Assembly: GCA_030657355.1 (NCBI GenBank)
Contig: CP131056.1
Coordinates: forward strand, 2,438,501 to 2,502,500
DNA: 64,000 bases
Source of the DNA: Radicibacter daui
Lineage (GTDB): Bacteria; Pseudomonadota; Alphaproteobacteria; Radicibacterales; Radicibacteraceae
Direction of reading: 5' to 3'
This document shows, piece by piece, positions 45,019 to 54,389 of the stretch. The notes below the pieces were generated by a model, which saw nothing but the letters and a program-made list of their open reading frames with translations, was not told where the DNA came from and searched no databases. Every line of letters starts with the position of its first letter. Position 1 is the stretch's first letter. The position numbers and the translations under genes are program-made.

Positions 45019-45756
45019 TTATATCATCGCCATGCCGCCATTGACGTGCAAGGTCTGGCCAGTCATGTAGGCCGCCTCCTCGCTCGCCAGATAGACGACG
45101 GATGCCGCGATGTCTTCGGGCGTGCCGAGCCGGCCGGCCGGAATGCCGCCCAGCAGACGGGTCTTCTGATCGTCCGACAGCACATGGGTCATCGGGGTAT
45201 CGATGAAGCCCGGCGCGACGCAATTGACGGTAATACCGCGCGAGGCAAGTTCCTGCGCCAGCGACTTGGACATGCCGATCATGCCGGCCTTGCTGGCGGC
45301 ATAGTTGGTCTGGCCCGGATTGCCGGTCACGCCGACGATCGAGGTGATGCCGATGATGCGGCCCCAGCGGCGCTTCATCATCCCGCGCATCACGGCGCGG
45401 GAAAGACGGAAGGCCGCCGTCAGGTTGACGTCGAGAACGGTATCCCAGTCCTCGTCCTTCATGCGCATGGCCAGCGTGTCGCGCGTCAGGCCGGCATTGT
45501 TGACGAGAATATCAACCTGGCCCATCGCGGCTTCGGCATCACGCACCAGCTGCTCTGCACCTTCTGCCGTCGCCAGATTGGCCGGCAGCACAAACGCGCC
45601 TTCGCCGATCTCGGCTTTGACAGCTTCCAGCGCTTCAACGCGCGTGCCGGACAAGCCGACCTTGGCACCGGCCGCAGCCAGCTGCTTTGCGATAGACTGG
45701 CCGATGCCGCCCGAAGCGCCGGTCACCAGCGCAAATTTACCCGTCAGATCGAACAT
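45019..45756 (-). CDS. fabG: 3-oxoacyl-ACP reductase
   Basis: NADPH reductase of the fatty-acid cycle. 245 residues: GASGGIGQSIAKQL, NNAGLTRD, and YAASKAGMIGMSKSLAQE with Y-x3-K; the C-terminus YMTGQTLHVNGGMAMI is typical of FabG. It starts 56 bases after fabD and is about 200 bases before acpP. Confidence 0.97.
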   Translation of the reverse strand: MFDLTGKFALVTGASGGIGQSIAKQLAAAGAKVGLSGTRVEALEAVKAEIGEGAFVLPANLATAEGAEQLVRDAEAAMGQVDILVNNAGLTRDTLAMRMKDEDWDTVLDVNLTAAFRLSRAVMRGMMKRRWGRIIGITSIVGVTGNPGQTNYAASKAGMIGMSKSLAQELASRGITVNCVAPGFIDTPMTHVLSDDQKTRLLGGIPAGRLGTPEDIAASVVYLASEEAAYMTGQTLHVNGGMAMI

Positions 45757-45811
45757 AGCCGGTAATTCCCTGCCTGATTCAATTAGCTGTTCTGGAACTT
45801 GACCCGCGAAA

Positions 45812-46756
45812 TCACGCGTTCAGCGACGCAACGAAGTCATCGATCTGCTGCGGATTGCCGACGGCCACACCCTCAAGCCGGTCGTCGATGCGCTTGGCAA
45901 GACCGGTGAGAACCTTGCCGGCGCCCACTTCCACAAGCTTGGTGACACCCTTTTCGGCCATGAAAATGGCACTCTCGCGCCAGCGCACAGAGCCGGTCAC
46001 CTGCTCCACCAGCAACGAGCGGATCGTGGCAGGGTCGCTGGTCGTCGCGGCGATGACGTTGGCAACCACCGGAACCTTCGGCGCCTTGATCTCGACGGCG
46101 GCCAACGCCTCGGCCATGCGATCGGCCGCCGGCTGCATCAGCGCGCAATGGAACGGTGCGGAAACCGGCAGCAGGAGGGCGCGCTTTGCGCCCCTGGCCT
46201 TGGCGATCTCGACCGCGCGCTCGATGGCTGCGCGCGTGCCGCTCACCACCACCTGGCCCGGCGCATTATCATTGGCGGCGGTGCAAACGTCACCGGCAGC
46301 CGCTTCGGCGGCCACTTCGCGCACTGCCTCAAGGTCAAGCCCGAGCACCGCGGCCATAGCGCCCTCGCCTACCGGCACGGCCTGCTGCATGGCCTGACCA
46401 CGAATGCGCAGAAGACGGGCGGCGTCGCCGACGGTAAAGCTGCCCGCGGCGGTCAGGGCGCTGTATTCGCCGAGGCTGTGGCCGGCAACGAAAGCAGCAT
46501 GCCGAGCAAGATCAACGCCCTTGGCTTCCAGCACTTTCCACACGGCAAGGCTCATGGCCATCAGCGCCGGCTGGGTATTTTCCGTCAGGGTCAGGTCGGC
46601 TTCCGGGCCTTCCACCATCAAGCGGAACAGATCCTGGCCGAGCGCATCGTTCACTTCCTCAAAAACCTGCCGGGCTTCGGCAAAGCTGTCGGCCAGATCG
46701 CGGCCCATGCCAACAAACTGGCTGCCCTGACCCGGAAAGACGAAGGCGATGCTCAT
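45812..46756 (-). CDS. fabD: malonyl-CoA:ACP transacylase
   Basis: It loads malonyl groups onto ACP. 314 residues: FPGQGSQFVGMGRDL, active serine AGHSLGEYSAL, and VSAPFHCALM with the histidine. First of fabD-fabG-acpP-fabF-mltG. It diverges from rpsF across about 460 bases. Confidence 0.97.
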   Translation of the reverse strand: MSIAFVFPGQGSQFVGMGRDLADSFAEARQVFEEVNDALGQDLFRLMVEGPEADLTLTENTQPALMAMSLAVWKVLEAKGVDLARHAAFVAGHSLGEYSALTAAGSFTVGDAARLLRIRGQAMQQAVPVGEGAMAAVLGLDLEAVREVAAEAAAGDVCTAANDNAPGQVVVSGTRAAIERAVEIAKARGAKRALLLPVSAPFHCALMQPAADRMAEALAAVEIKAPKVPVVANVIAATTSDPATIRSLLVEQVTGSVRWRESAIFMAEKGVTKLVEVGAGKVLTGLAKRIDDRLEGVAVGNPQQIDDFVASLNA

Positions 46757-47214
46757 CAGATTCTTGTCCCCTAGTGAATGCTGGTTCTATCTCTTCCCCG
46801 GGCGGCCCGCCGGGAAAGGCTCCCATCAGATACGGATGGCACGCAGCAGAAGTTGCGCCGGCTCCCCCGGACGCGGCTCATGTGCGAATTGCGCGAACTG
46901 ATACAGCGTCATGCCGCCCTGTCAAGGCAGCTTGCCCAAGCGCGCGCTTGCGTTCGGGCGGAATTTGCTTATATTGCGCCGCTTCGTGAGGCAGACCGTC
47001 CCTTCAAAAGGCCGGTAGGCAGCACGAAACTCCTTGCCACCCGGACTGACCGGAGGCTCGCATCCGCGATGCCCGCCGCACCCCGAGTGGCTAGGTACGG
47101 GCGGCTGACGCCGGGTTCACCCAGTCAAGCAGGACACTCCTATCAATAGGGGCTCCAGGCAACCGGGCGGCCACGCGGGCAGCGCCGTGCCATCAACAGC
47201 CATAAGGAGTCACC
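46757..47214. other. divergent promoter region between fabD and rpsF, with a long rpsF leader
   Basis: No credible gene. A plus-strand promoter candidate is at 46948-46975, leaving a leader of roughly 230 bases before rpsF, longer than needed for translation alone. The last part is GC-rich with several short complementary segments (GGGCGGCC, GCGGGC), so autogenous control by S6/S18 is possible but unproved. Confidence 0.5.
46948..46975 (+). promoter_or_regulatory. sigma-70 promoter candidate for rpsF-rpsR-rplI
   Basis: TTGCGT, a 16-base spacer and TATATT in the orientation of rpsF. Confidence 0.45.
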
Positions 47215-47655
47215 ATGGCTAAGTATGAAATCGTGGTAATCGCCCGCCAGGATATTTCCTCGGCCGCGGCGGAGGCTCTCGCTGAGCAGTTCTCCGGCGT
47301 GCTCAAGGAACTCGGCAGCGAAATCATCAAGACCGAGCATTGGGGCCTGCGCTCGCTGGCCTACAAGATCAAGAAGAACCGCAAGGGTCACTACTTCCTG
47401 CTTGGCGTCGAGGCTCCGGCCGCCGCCGTGCATGAGCTGGACCGCCTGCTGAAGCTGAACGAAGACGTCCTGCGTCACATGACCATCCGTGTCGAAGAGA
47501 TCGAGGAAGGCCAGTCGGCCATCCTGACCTCGCGCGGTGAGCGTGGTGATCGTCCGGAGCGCGGTGGCCGTCGTGGCGACCGTCCGGAGCGTGGCGACCG
47601 TCCGCGCCGTGACTACGGCGATCGTTCTGACGACAACCAGGAGGACGCAGCATGA
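47215..47655 (+). CDS. rpsF: 30S ribosomal protein S6
   Basis: Binds S18 in the small-subunit platform. 146 residues: [22 protein letters not shown] core, [21 protein letters not shown] and [17 protein letters not shown]. From about residue 105 there is a low-complexity Arg/Gly/Asp tail with repeated GDRPERG units. AAGGAG lies 5 bases before the ATG; ATGA overlap with rpsR. Confidence 0.98.
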   Translation: MAKYEIVVIARQDISSAAAEALAEQFSGVLKELGSEIIKTEHWGLRSLAYKIKKNRKGHYFLLGVEAPAAAVHELDRLLKLNEDVLRHMTIRVEEIEEGQSAILTSRGERGDRPERGGRRGDRPERGDRPRRDYGDRSDDNQEDAA

Positions 47656-47933
47656 GCATGACCTCTTCTTCCCGTCCGGGCTCTTCTGCCGGCGCTGGCG
47701 CCGGTGGCGCACGCCGTCCGTTCTTCCGCCGTCGCAAGACCTGCCCGTTCTCCGGCCCGAATGCGCCGAAGATCGACTACAAGGATGTGAAGCTGCTCGG
47801 CCGCTTCGTCTCCGAGCGCGGCAAGATCGTCCCGAGCCGTATCACCGCCGTTTCGGCCAAGAAGCAGCGTGAACTCGCCCGTGCTATCAAGCGCGCGCGG
47901 TTCCTGTCCCTTCTGCCCTACGTGCTGAGCTAA
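47652..47933 (+). CDS. rpsR: 30S ribosomal protein S18
   Basis: 93 residues. A Ser/Gly/Ala-rich N-terminus, then the core [40 protein letters not shown] and [13 protein letters not shown]. Overlaps rpsF by 4 bases. Confidence 0.98.
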   Translation: MSMTSSSRPGSSAGAGAGGARRPFFRRRKTCPFSGPNAPKIDYKDVKLLGRFVSERGKIVPSRITAVSAKKQRELARAIKRARFLSLLPYVLS

Positions 47934-47989
47934 GCCCGGTCCGCCCGTAAAAATCCGGGCGGATATACGATCTCAAGGAGAACATCCCC

Positions 47990-48571
47990 ATGGCGATGAT
48001 GGAAGTCATCCTGATGGAGCGGGTGGAGAAGCTTGGGCAGATGGGTGACCGCGTCAAGGTCAAGCCCGGTTATGCCCGTAACTTCCTCCTCCCGACCAAG
48101 AAGGCCCTGCGGGCTACCAAGGCGAACATCGAATTCTTCGATCGCCAGAAGTCCCAGCTCGAAGCCCTCAACCTGACCCGCAAGTCCGAAGCTGAGGGCG
48201 TTGCCAAGACGCTCGACGGCATGAGCGTCACGCTCATCCGCAGCGCCGGTGACAGCGGTCAGCTCTACGGTTCTGTCACCTCGCGTGACATCGCCGAAAT
48301 CGTGACCGAGGCTGGCGTGACTGTGTCGCGCAACCAGGTCCGTCTCGACACCCCGATCAAGACCCTCGGCCTGTTCACGGTCCGCGTGGTCCTGCATCCG
48401 GAAGTGATCGTGTCCGTCACCGTGAACGTTGCCCGTTCCGAAGACGAAGCCAAGATGCAGGCCGATCGTGGTGGCATGGTCACCGCTCTCGAGCTGGCTG
48501 ATGAGGAAGAAGCTGCCGACGCTGCTGCCGCTGCCGCGGCTGCCGCCGAGGAAGAAGCTGCCGAGGCCTGA
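47990..48571 (+). CDS. rplI: 50S ribosomal protein L9
   Basis: 193 residues. [32 protein letters not shown] is the RNA-binding N-domain, followed by the long connecting helix and C-domain. The last ~25 residues are an Ala/Glu tail ([13 protein letters not shown]...), so the protein is longer than the ~150-residue norm. AAGGAG lies 9 bases before the ATG. Confidence 0.97.
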   Translation: MAMMEVILMERVEKLGQMGDRVKVKPGYARNFLLPTKKALRATKANIEFFDRQKSQLEALNLTRKSEAEGVAKTLDGMSVTLIRSAGDSGQLYGSVTSRDIAEIVTEAGVTVSRNQVRLDTPIKTLGLFTVRVVLHPEVIVSVTVNVARSEDEAKMQADRGGMVTALELADEEEAADAAAAAAAAAEEEAAEA

Positions 48572-48612
48572 TTTCAGGCTCCGGTGCTTTCCTCTCGAAA
48601 GCATTGAAAAGG

Positions 48613-48650
48613 AAGACCCTCCGGCTTTTTGCCGGGGGGTTTTTCTTTTT
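48613..48650 (+). terminator. intrinsic terminator of rpsF-rpsR-rplI
   Basis: Stem ACCCTCCGGC / GCCGGGGGGT (one T-G wobble), T-rich loop, then TTTTCTTTTT. Confidence 0.93.
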
Positions 48651-48685
48651 CTGCCCCCTTCCGGGCCCCGGATCGACAAGTGCCG

Positions 48686-48715
48686 TTTACCCCCGGCGGC
48701 GATAGCGTCTATACA
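48686..48715 (+). promoter_or_regulatory. sigma-70 promoter candidate for dnaB
   Basis: TTTACC, an 18-base spacer, and TATACA, about 60 bases before the dnaB ATG and just after the rplI terminator. Confidence 0.45.
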
Positions 48716-48776
48716 CCCCTTAAAGGTTGGTTAAACTTGCTTGCGGGCGACCTCACGCCCAGGAGACCAAGCCCTC

Positions 48777-50285
48777 ATGGATCACGGGCATCCGACAGGT
48801 AATCTCATTCCGATGGGTGGCGAGGCCGGCAATCCCGGATATCGCCAGCAACCCTTCAATGATGAGGCGGAAAAGGGGCTGCTCGGCGCGCTCCTGACCA
48901 ACAATCGGGCCTATGAAAAGGTATCGGAATTTCTGCGCGCGGATCATTTTTACGATCCGCTGCACGGGCGCATTTTCGACGCCGTCGTCAGGATGATCGA
49001 CCGCAACCAGATTGCCGATCCCGTCACCCTCAAGAATTTCTTCGAGGCAGACCCCGACCTGAGGGAAGTCGGCGGCACCGTTTACCTGGCTGACCTCGCT
49101 TCCTCCGTCATCGGGGTCATGAACGTCCAGGACTACGGCCAGACGATCTTCGACCTCGCCATGCGCCGCAAGCTCATCGATCTCGGCGAGGAGATGGTCA
49201 ATGAAAGTTACCGGCCGGACATCGAGATCACAGCCGTCCAGCAGATCGAAAAGGCTGAACAGCAGCTTTACGATCTGGCGACGACCGGCGACTTCAAGGG
49301 GGATTTCACCCCGTTCAACATCGCCCTCGGCACCGCGATCTCGCACGCCGAAGCCGCCTTCAAGCGCGACAGCCACATCGCCGGCTGCACCACCGGCCTG
49401 CGCGACCTCGACAACAAGCTCGGCGGTCTTCACCCTTCCGACCTGCTGATCCTTGCCGGCCGCCCGTCCATGGGCAAGACGGCGCTTGCGACCAACATCG
49501 CGTTCAACGCGGCCAAGGCTTATGTCGACAGCGGTGGACGCGAGGGTGCGCCGGTTGCGTTCTTCTCGCTCGAAATGTCGGCCGAACAGCTGGCCGGCCG
49601 TATCCTGTCCGAGCGCGCCGAAATCCCGTCGGAAAATATCCGCCGCGGTGACCTGCGAGATGCTGATTTTCTGAAGATGGTACAGGTCTCCAATGAGCTG
49701 CAGCGCCTGCCGCTGTTCATTGACGACACGCCCGCGCTTTCGATCACTGCCGTACGCACGCGCGCACGGCGCCTGAAGCGGCAAAGTGGCCTCGGACTGC
49801 TCGTGGTTGACTACCTGCAGCTTCTGTCCGGGACGGTCGGCGGCGGGTCGGAAAACCGTGTGCAGGAAGTCTCGCAGATCACGCGCGGCCTGAAGGCCAT
49901 CGCCAAGGAACTGGAAATTCCGGTCCTCGCCCTCTCCCAGCTCTCCCGCCAGGTGGAGCAGAGAGAAGACAAACGCCCGCAGCTGGCTGACCTTCGTGAA
50001 TCCGGCTCGATCGAGCAGGACGCCGACGTCGTGATGTTCGTCTATCGCGAGCAATATTATCTCGAACGTGCCGAGCCGGGCCGCCGCCCGGACGAGTCCG
50101 AAGAGAAGTTCAACGACCGCTACGAGCAGTGGAAGACCCGCCTGTCCGAAGTCTACAACACTGGTGAGGCCATCATTGCCAAGCAGCGCCACGGCCCGGT
50201 CGGCTCCGTGCGCATGTTCTTCGACGGTCAGTTCACCCGCTTCGGCGACCTCGACCATCAGCATCAGGACGATCACGGCGACTGA
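48777..50285 (+). CDS. dnaB: replicative DNA helicase DnaB
   Basis: Hexameric 5'-3' helicase of the replisome. 502 residues. N-domain QQPFNDEAEKGLLGALL; Walker A AGRPSMGKTALATNIAF, VAFFSLEMSAEQLAGR, Walker B LLVVDYLQLLSG, and QLSRQVEQREDKRPQLADLRESGSIEQDADVV. No intein. ATG at 48777 with AGGAG 11 bases upstream. Confidence 0.98.
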   Translation: MDHGHPTGNLIPMGGEAGNPGYRQQPFNDEAEKGLLGALLTNNRAYEKVSEFLRADHFYDPLHGRIFDAVVRMIDRNQIADPVTLKNFFEADPDLREVGGTVYLADLASSVIGVMNVQDYGQTIFDLAMRRKLIDLGEEMVNESYRPDIEITAVQQIEKAEQQLYDLATTGDFKGDFTPFNIALGTAISHAEAAFKRDSHIAGCTTGLRDLDNKLGGLHPSDLLILAGRPSMGKTALATNIAFNAAKAYVDSGGREGAPVAFFSLEMSAEQLAGRILSERAEIPSENIRRGDLRDADFLKMVQVSNELQRLPLFIDDTPALSITAVRTRARRLKRQSGLGLLVVDYLQLLSGTVGGGSENRVQEVSQITRGLKAIAKELEIPVLALSQLSRQVEQREDKRPQLADLRESGSIEQDADVVMFVYREQYYLERAEPGRRPDESEEKFNDRYEQWKTRLSEVYNTGEAIIAKQRHGPVGSVRMFFDGQFTRFGDLDHQHQDDHGD

Positions 50286-50487
50286 TCCGGGCCGCCTTCG
50301 GTCAATGGCATGCGCTTTGCGGCGTAAAAGGTGGCTGCATAAGGCAACGGGGGGAAACCGCCATTACAGCCGTCAGAACCAGCAAACGTCTGCTCAAAAG
50401 GCAGGCGTGCTGATTGTTTTGTGGGCGTTTTGAGCTGAGCCAGCTCTACCGGCACCAGCCGCCGGGCATGTGGTTCGGGGTCTTTCT

Positions 50488-51879
50488 ATGGCTGGATATG
50501 CGCGCGTCGTAGGGCACACCCTGCACCGCTTTGATGATCTGAAAAGCCTCATGGCCTGCGCCTCTCCACGGCGCTCCGGCGATGAACTGGCGGGTATCGC
50601 AGCCGAAACGGATGAACGGCGGATTGCCGCACGGCTGGTTCTGGCCGACCTGCCGCTGGTTACCTTCCTGAACGACGCCCTCATTCCCTATGAAGAGGAT
50701 GAGGTCACCCGCCTCATCCTCGACACCCATGACGCGCCCGCGTTCCGCAAGGTTGCGCATATGACGGTGGGTGACTTCAGGGACTGGCTGCTCTCCTATG
50801 AGGCAGATACGGCTGCCCTGACTGCGCTCGCTCCGGGGCTTACGCCCGAGATGGTCGCCGCCGTCAGCAAGCTGATGCGCAATCAGGACCTGATCGCCGT
50901 CGCAGCAAAGTGCAGTGTCATCACCCGCTTCCGGACGACCATCGGCCTGCCCGGCCGCCTGTCGAGCCGCCTGCAGCCCAACCACCCGACGGACGATACG
51001 GCCGGCGTCGCCGCCTCTTTGCTCGACGGGCTGCTTTACGGCATCGGCGATGCCGTTATCGGTATCAACCCGGCAACCGACAATGTGCCGGCCTATATCG
51101 CCCTGCTGGAGTTGCTGGAGACCGTCCGGCTTAAATTCTCTCTGCCGGTCCAGTCCTGCGTGCTCGCCCATGTCACCACCAGCATCCAGGCCATCGAGCG
51201 CGGGGCACCGGTTGATCTCGTTTTCCAGTCAATCGCCGGCACGGAGAAGGCCAACAAGGGATTTGGCGTCACCCTTTCCCTGCTGCGCGAGGCCGAGCAA
51301 GCCGCTCTCAGCCTCAAACGCGGCGAGATCGGCAACAACGTCATGTATTTCGAGACCGGACAGGGCGCGGCCCTTTCCGCTGGCGCACATCACGGTGTCG
51401 ACCAGCAGACGGTGGAAACGCGGGCCTATGCCGTGGCCCGCGCTTTCAATCCGCTGCTGGTCAACACCGTCGTCGGCTTTATCGGCCCGGAATATCTTTA
51501 TGACGCCAAGCAGATCACCCGCGCCGGCCTCGAGGATCATTTCTGCGCCAAGCTGCTCGGTGTCCCGATGGGCGTTGATGTTTGTTACACCAACCACGCC
51601 GAAGCCGATCAGGACGATATGGATGTGCTGATGACGCTGCTGGCAACGGCGGGCGTCAACTTTCTTATCGCCGTGCCGGGCGCCGACGACGTGATGCTCA
51701 ATTATCAGAGCCTTTCCTATCACGACGTTCTTGGCCTGCGGCACCTGCTGGGCAAACCGCCGGCACCGGAATTCGAGGCGTGGCTCGAAAATGCCGGCTG
51801 GCTGGACGACCAGCGCCGCCTGCCCCCGTGGAAGGCAGGCAGCCGGGTCGTCAAAAATCTTCTGGAACAGGCGGTGTGA
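50488..51879 (+). CDS. eutB: ethanolamine ammonia-lyase large subunit
   Basis: Adenosylcobalamin-dependent lyase converting ethanolamine to acetaldehyde and ammonia. 463 residues, normal. Family blocks include KLMRNQDLIAVAAKC, TTIGLPGRLSSRLQPNHPTDD, GINPATDN, FQSIAGTEKANKGFGV, ETGQGAALSAGAHHGVDQQT and NHAEADQDD. Followed after 1 base by eutC. No eut transporter, reactivase (eutA) or acetaldehyde dehydrogenase is adjacent. The ATG at 50488 is preceded by a ~200-base leader in which I could not recognise a cobalamin riboswitch. Confidence 0.96.
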   Translation: MAGYARVVGHTLHRFDDLKSLMACASPRRSGDELAGIAAETDERRIAARLVLADLPLVTFLNDALIPYEEDEVTRLILDTHDAPAFRKVAHMTVGDFRDWLLSYEADTAALTALAPGLTPEMVAAVSKLMRNQDLIAVAAKCSVITRFRTTIGLPGRLSSRLQPNHPTDDTAGVAASLLDGLLYGIGDAVIGINPATDNVPAYIALLELLETVRLKFSLPVQSCVLAHVTTSIQAIERGAPVDLVFQSIAGTEKANKGFGVTLSLLREAEQAALSLKRGEIGNNVMYFETGQGAALSAGAHHGVDQQTVETRAYAVARAFNPLLVNTVVGFIGPEYLYDAKQITRAGLEDHFCAKLLGVPMGVDVCYTNHAEADQDDMDVLMTLLATAGVNFLIAVPGADDVMLNYQSLSYHDVLGLRHLLGKPPAPEFEAWLENAGWLDDQRRLPPWKAGSRVVKNLLEQAV

Positions 51880-51880
51880 C

Positions 51881-52678
51881 GTGAACGAACTCCTGCGCCC
51901 TTCTTCCGTCCTGGATGACAGCACGAATGATGACGCCGCACCTGACCTCTGGGCCAGATTCCGGCAGACGACCCGGGCGCGCATCGGCCTTGGCCGCAGC
52001 GGCGACAGCTTGCCGACGCAGGCGCTGCTGGATTTCCAGCTGGCTCATGCACGGGCGCGCGACGCCGTGCACAGCCAGGCGGATTTTGTCCGTATCGCTG
52101 CCGATCTGCAGCCACTGGAGACGATCGAGGTAACAAGCGCAGCCCCGGACCGCGCCACCTACCTGCGCCGGCCCGATCTGGGTCGCCGCCTGGCTCCGAA
52201 GAGCCACGACAGGCTGAAGCACGGCAACTGGGATATCTGCTTCGTAATTGCGGATGGCCTTTCCGCAGCGGCGGTGGATGCGCACGCGGCCGCGCTGGTC
52301 CATGCGACCCTGCCTTATCTCGGCGGCTGGCAAGTGGCCCCGGTCGTGCTCGCACGGCAAGGGCGTGTTGCTCTCGGCGACGATATCGCCGAGCGGCTTG
52401 GCGCCCGTCTTGTGGCGTTGCTTGTGGGTGAAAGGCCCGGCCTTTCCGCAGCCGACAGCCTTGGCGTCTATATCACCTGGGAGCCGAAGGTCGGGCGGCA
52501 GGATTCCGAACGGAACTGCATTTCCAACATCCACGGCGCCGGCCTTTCCGTCGCAGCGGGTGCTGACAAGCTCGGCTGGCTCCTCAATCAGGCCGCCCGC
52601 CTGCAGCTGACCGGCGTCAATCTCAAGGAAAACGCCCCCGCACTTTGCGCCCCGGAGCCAGCCCGCGAACCGGACTGA
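51881..52678 (+). CDS. eutC: ethanolamine ammonia-lyase small subunit
   Basis: 265 residues starting with GTG one base after the eutB stop. Core DFQLAHARARDAVHSQADF, NWDICFVIADGLSAAAVDAHA, YITWEPKVG, and NCISNIHGAGLSV match EutC; it contributes to the cobalamin site. An in-frame extension upstream lies within eutB and is not used. Confidence 0.95.
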   Translation: MNELLRPSSVLDDSTNDDAAPDLWARFRQTTRARIGLGRSGDSLPTQALLDFQLAHARARDAVHSQADFVRIAADLQPLETIEVTSAAPDRATYLRRPDLGRRLAPKSHDRLKHGNWDICFVIADGLSAAAVDAHAAALVHATLPYLGGWQVAPVVLARQGRVALGDDIAERLGARLVALLVGERPGLSAADSLGVYITWEPKVGRQDSERNCISNIHGAGLSVAAGADKLGWLLNQAARLQLTGVNLKENAPALCAPEPAREPD

Positions 52679-52832
52679 CCGGCCCCGGGCATGCCCATTT
52701 GCGCATCACCTCACGCTCGGACTGCGTAACCCCCTTGCACGACTTGCCTTATCCGTCGGATACAGGGGCACGTTCCCGCCGCCTTTCCTTGCGCGGAAAG
52801 CCCGGCTGCCAACCAGAGGCATCGCGCACCCG

Positions 52833-53606
52833 ATGAAGTTTGTTGCCGCCATTGGCCGTGCCGTTCTCGATTTCCTGCCCGCCATTGGCAGGCTCGCGAT
52901 CTTCACCGCCACCTCGCTCTCCCACTGTGTGCGTCCGCCGTTCTATCCCCGCCTCATCGGCCGGCAGATGCTCGATATCGGCTACTACTCGCTGCCCGTC
53001 GTCGGCCTGACCGCCATCTTTACCGGCATGGTGCTGGCGCTGCAGAGCTACTCCGGTTTCTCGCGCTTCAATGCCGAGAGCGCCATTGCCACGGTGGTCG
53101 TGCTCTCCGTGACGCGTGAGTTGGGGCCGGTGCTGGCCGGCCTGATGGTGGCCGGGCGCGTGGGCGCCGCCATGGCGGCCGAAATCGGCACCATGCGGGT
53201 AACCGAGCAGATCGACGCCCTCACCACCCTTTCCACGCAGCCGCACAAATATCTGGTGGCGCCGCGCCTTATTGCCGGCCTCATCATGCTGCCGTGCCTC
53301 GTGCTGGTGGCCGACATCATCGGCGTCTTCGGCGGTTATCTGGTCGGCGTCTACAAACTCAACTTCAACGCGGCCACCTACCTTGCCAACACCTGGCAAT
53401 ATCTGGAGACGCTCGACGTTGTCTCCGGCCTCGTGAAGGCTGCCGTCTTCGGCTTCATCATCACGCTGATGGGCTGCTACCACGGCTACAACTCGAAGGG
53501 CGGCGCGCAGGGTGTCGGCGCGGCAACCACCAACGCGGTGGTTAGCGCCTCGATCCTGATCCTGGTGAGCAACTATCTCATCACCGCAATCTTCTTCGGA
53601 AAGTAA
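52833..53606 (+). CDS. mlaE: MlaE-family lipid transport permease
   Basis: ABC permease for phospholipid traffic between the membranes. 257 residues, five or six hydrophobic segments; VTRELGPVLAGLMVAGRVGAAMAAEIGTM is the family hallmark. Adjacent mlaF; no mlaD or mlaC here. Confidence 0.94.
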   Translation: MKFVAAIGRAVLDFLPAIGRLAIFTATSLSHCVRPPFYPRLIGRQMLDIGYYSLPVVGLTAIFTGMVLALQSYSGFSRFNAESAIATVVVLSVTRELGPVLAGLMVAGRVGAAMAAEIGTMRVTEQIDALTTLSTQPHKYLVAPRLIAGLIMLPCLVLVADIIGVFGGYLVGVYKLNFNAATYLANTWQYLETLDVVSGLVKAAVFGFIITLMGCYHGYNSKGGAQGVGAATTNAVVSASILILVSNYLITAIFFGK

Positions 53607-53610
53607 GGCG

Positions 53611-54387
53611 ATGACGACGGCTCCCAAAATCCGCCTCAGCGGTGTCAGCAAGTCCTTTGGCCCGAAGCATGTGCTGCGCGGCGTCGATCTGGACGTCTCC
53701 CCGCAGGAAAGCTTCGTCATCATCGGCGGCTCCGGCACCGGCAAGTCGGTGATGATCAAGTGCATCCTCGGCCTGCTGCAACCCGATGCCGGCTCCATCG
53801 AGATTGACGGCCGCAATGTTCTGAAGATGAAGGCGTCCGAACGGCGCGAGGTCATGCGCCGTATCGGCATGCTGTTTCAGGGCGCTGCCCTCTTCGACAG
53901 CCTGCCAGTGTGGGAGAACGTGGCCTTCGGTCTCATCCAGGGCCAGCGCATGGCGCGACGCCAGGCACGCGACATCGCGGTGGAAAAACTCGCCCAGGTC
54001 GGCCTCACGGCGGATGTCGCCTATCTGAGCCCGTCCGAGCTTTCCGGCGGCATGCAGAAGCGCGTGGGCCTTGCCCGTGCCATCGCCACCGAGCCTGACA
54101 TCATCTTCTTCGACGAACCGACGACCGGTCTCGACCCGATCATGGCCGACGTGATCAACGACCTTATCATCGACTGCGTGAAGAAGCTGGGGGCAACCGC
54201 CTTCACCATCACTCACGACATGTCCTCCGTGCGCAAGATCGCCAGCAAGGTGGGCATGCTCTATGAGGGCCACCTGATCTGGCATGGATCGGTCAAGAAG
54301 GTGGACGACAGCGGTAACGACTATGTCGACCAGTTCGTGCACGGGCGTGCCGACGGCCCCATCCGCATGCCGGTGAAGAAGGCCTGA
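53611..54387 (+). CDS. mlaF: MlaF-family ABC transporter ATPase
   Basis: 258 residues: Walker A IIGGSGTGKSVMIK, LSGGMQKRVGLARA, Walker B IIFFDEPTTGLDP, and the H-loop TITHDMSS. Only 4 bases after mlaE. It energises that permease. Confidence 0.95.
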   Translation: MTTAPKIRLSGVSKSFGPKHVLRGVDLDVSPQESFVIIGGSGTGKSVMIKCILGLLQPDAGSIEIDGRNVLKMKASERREVMRRIGMLFQGAALFDSLPVWENVAFGLIQGQRMARRQARDIAVEKLAQVGLTADVAYLSPSELSGGMQKRVGLARAIATEPDIIFFDEPTTGLDPIMADVINDLIIDCVKKLGATAFTITHDMSSVRKIASKVGMLYEGHLIWHGSVKKVDDSGNDYVDQFVHGRADGPIRMPVKKA

Positions 54388-54389
54388 CG

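Noticed and set aside
46774-47149. Small plus-strand frames upstream of rpsF
   Set aside because: No ribosome site, overlapping each other in two frames, composition unlike neighbours; treated as leader DNA.
50286-50487. Cobalamin riboswitch before eutB
   Set aside because: Expected from biology, but only a short 3' resemblance is seen; the B12 box and other invariant parts are absent, so it was not annotated.
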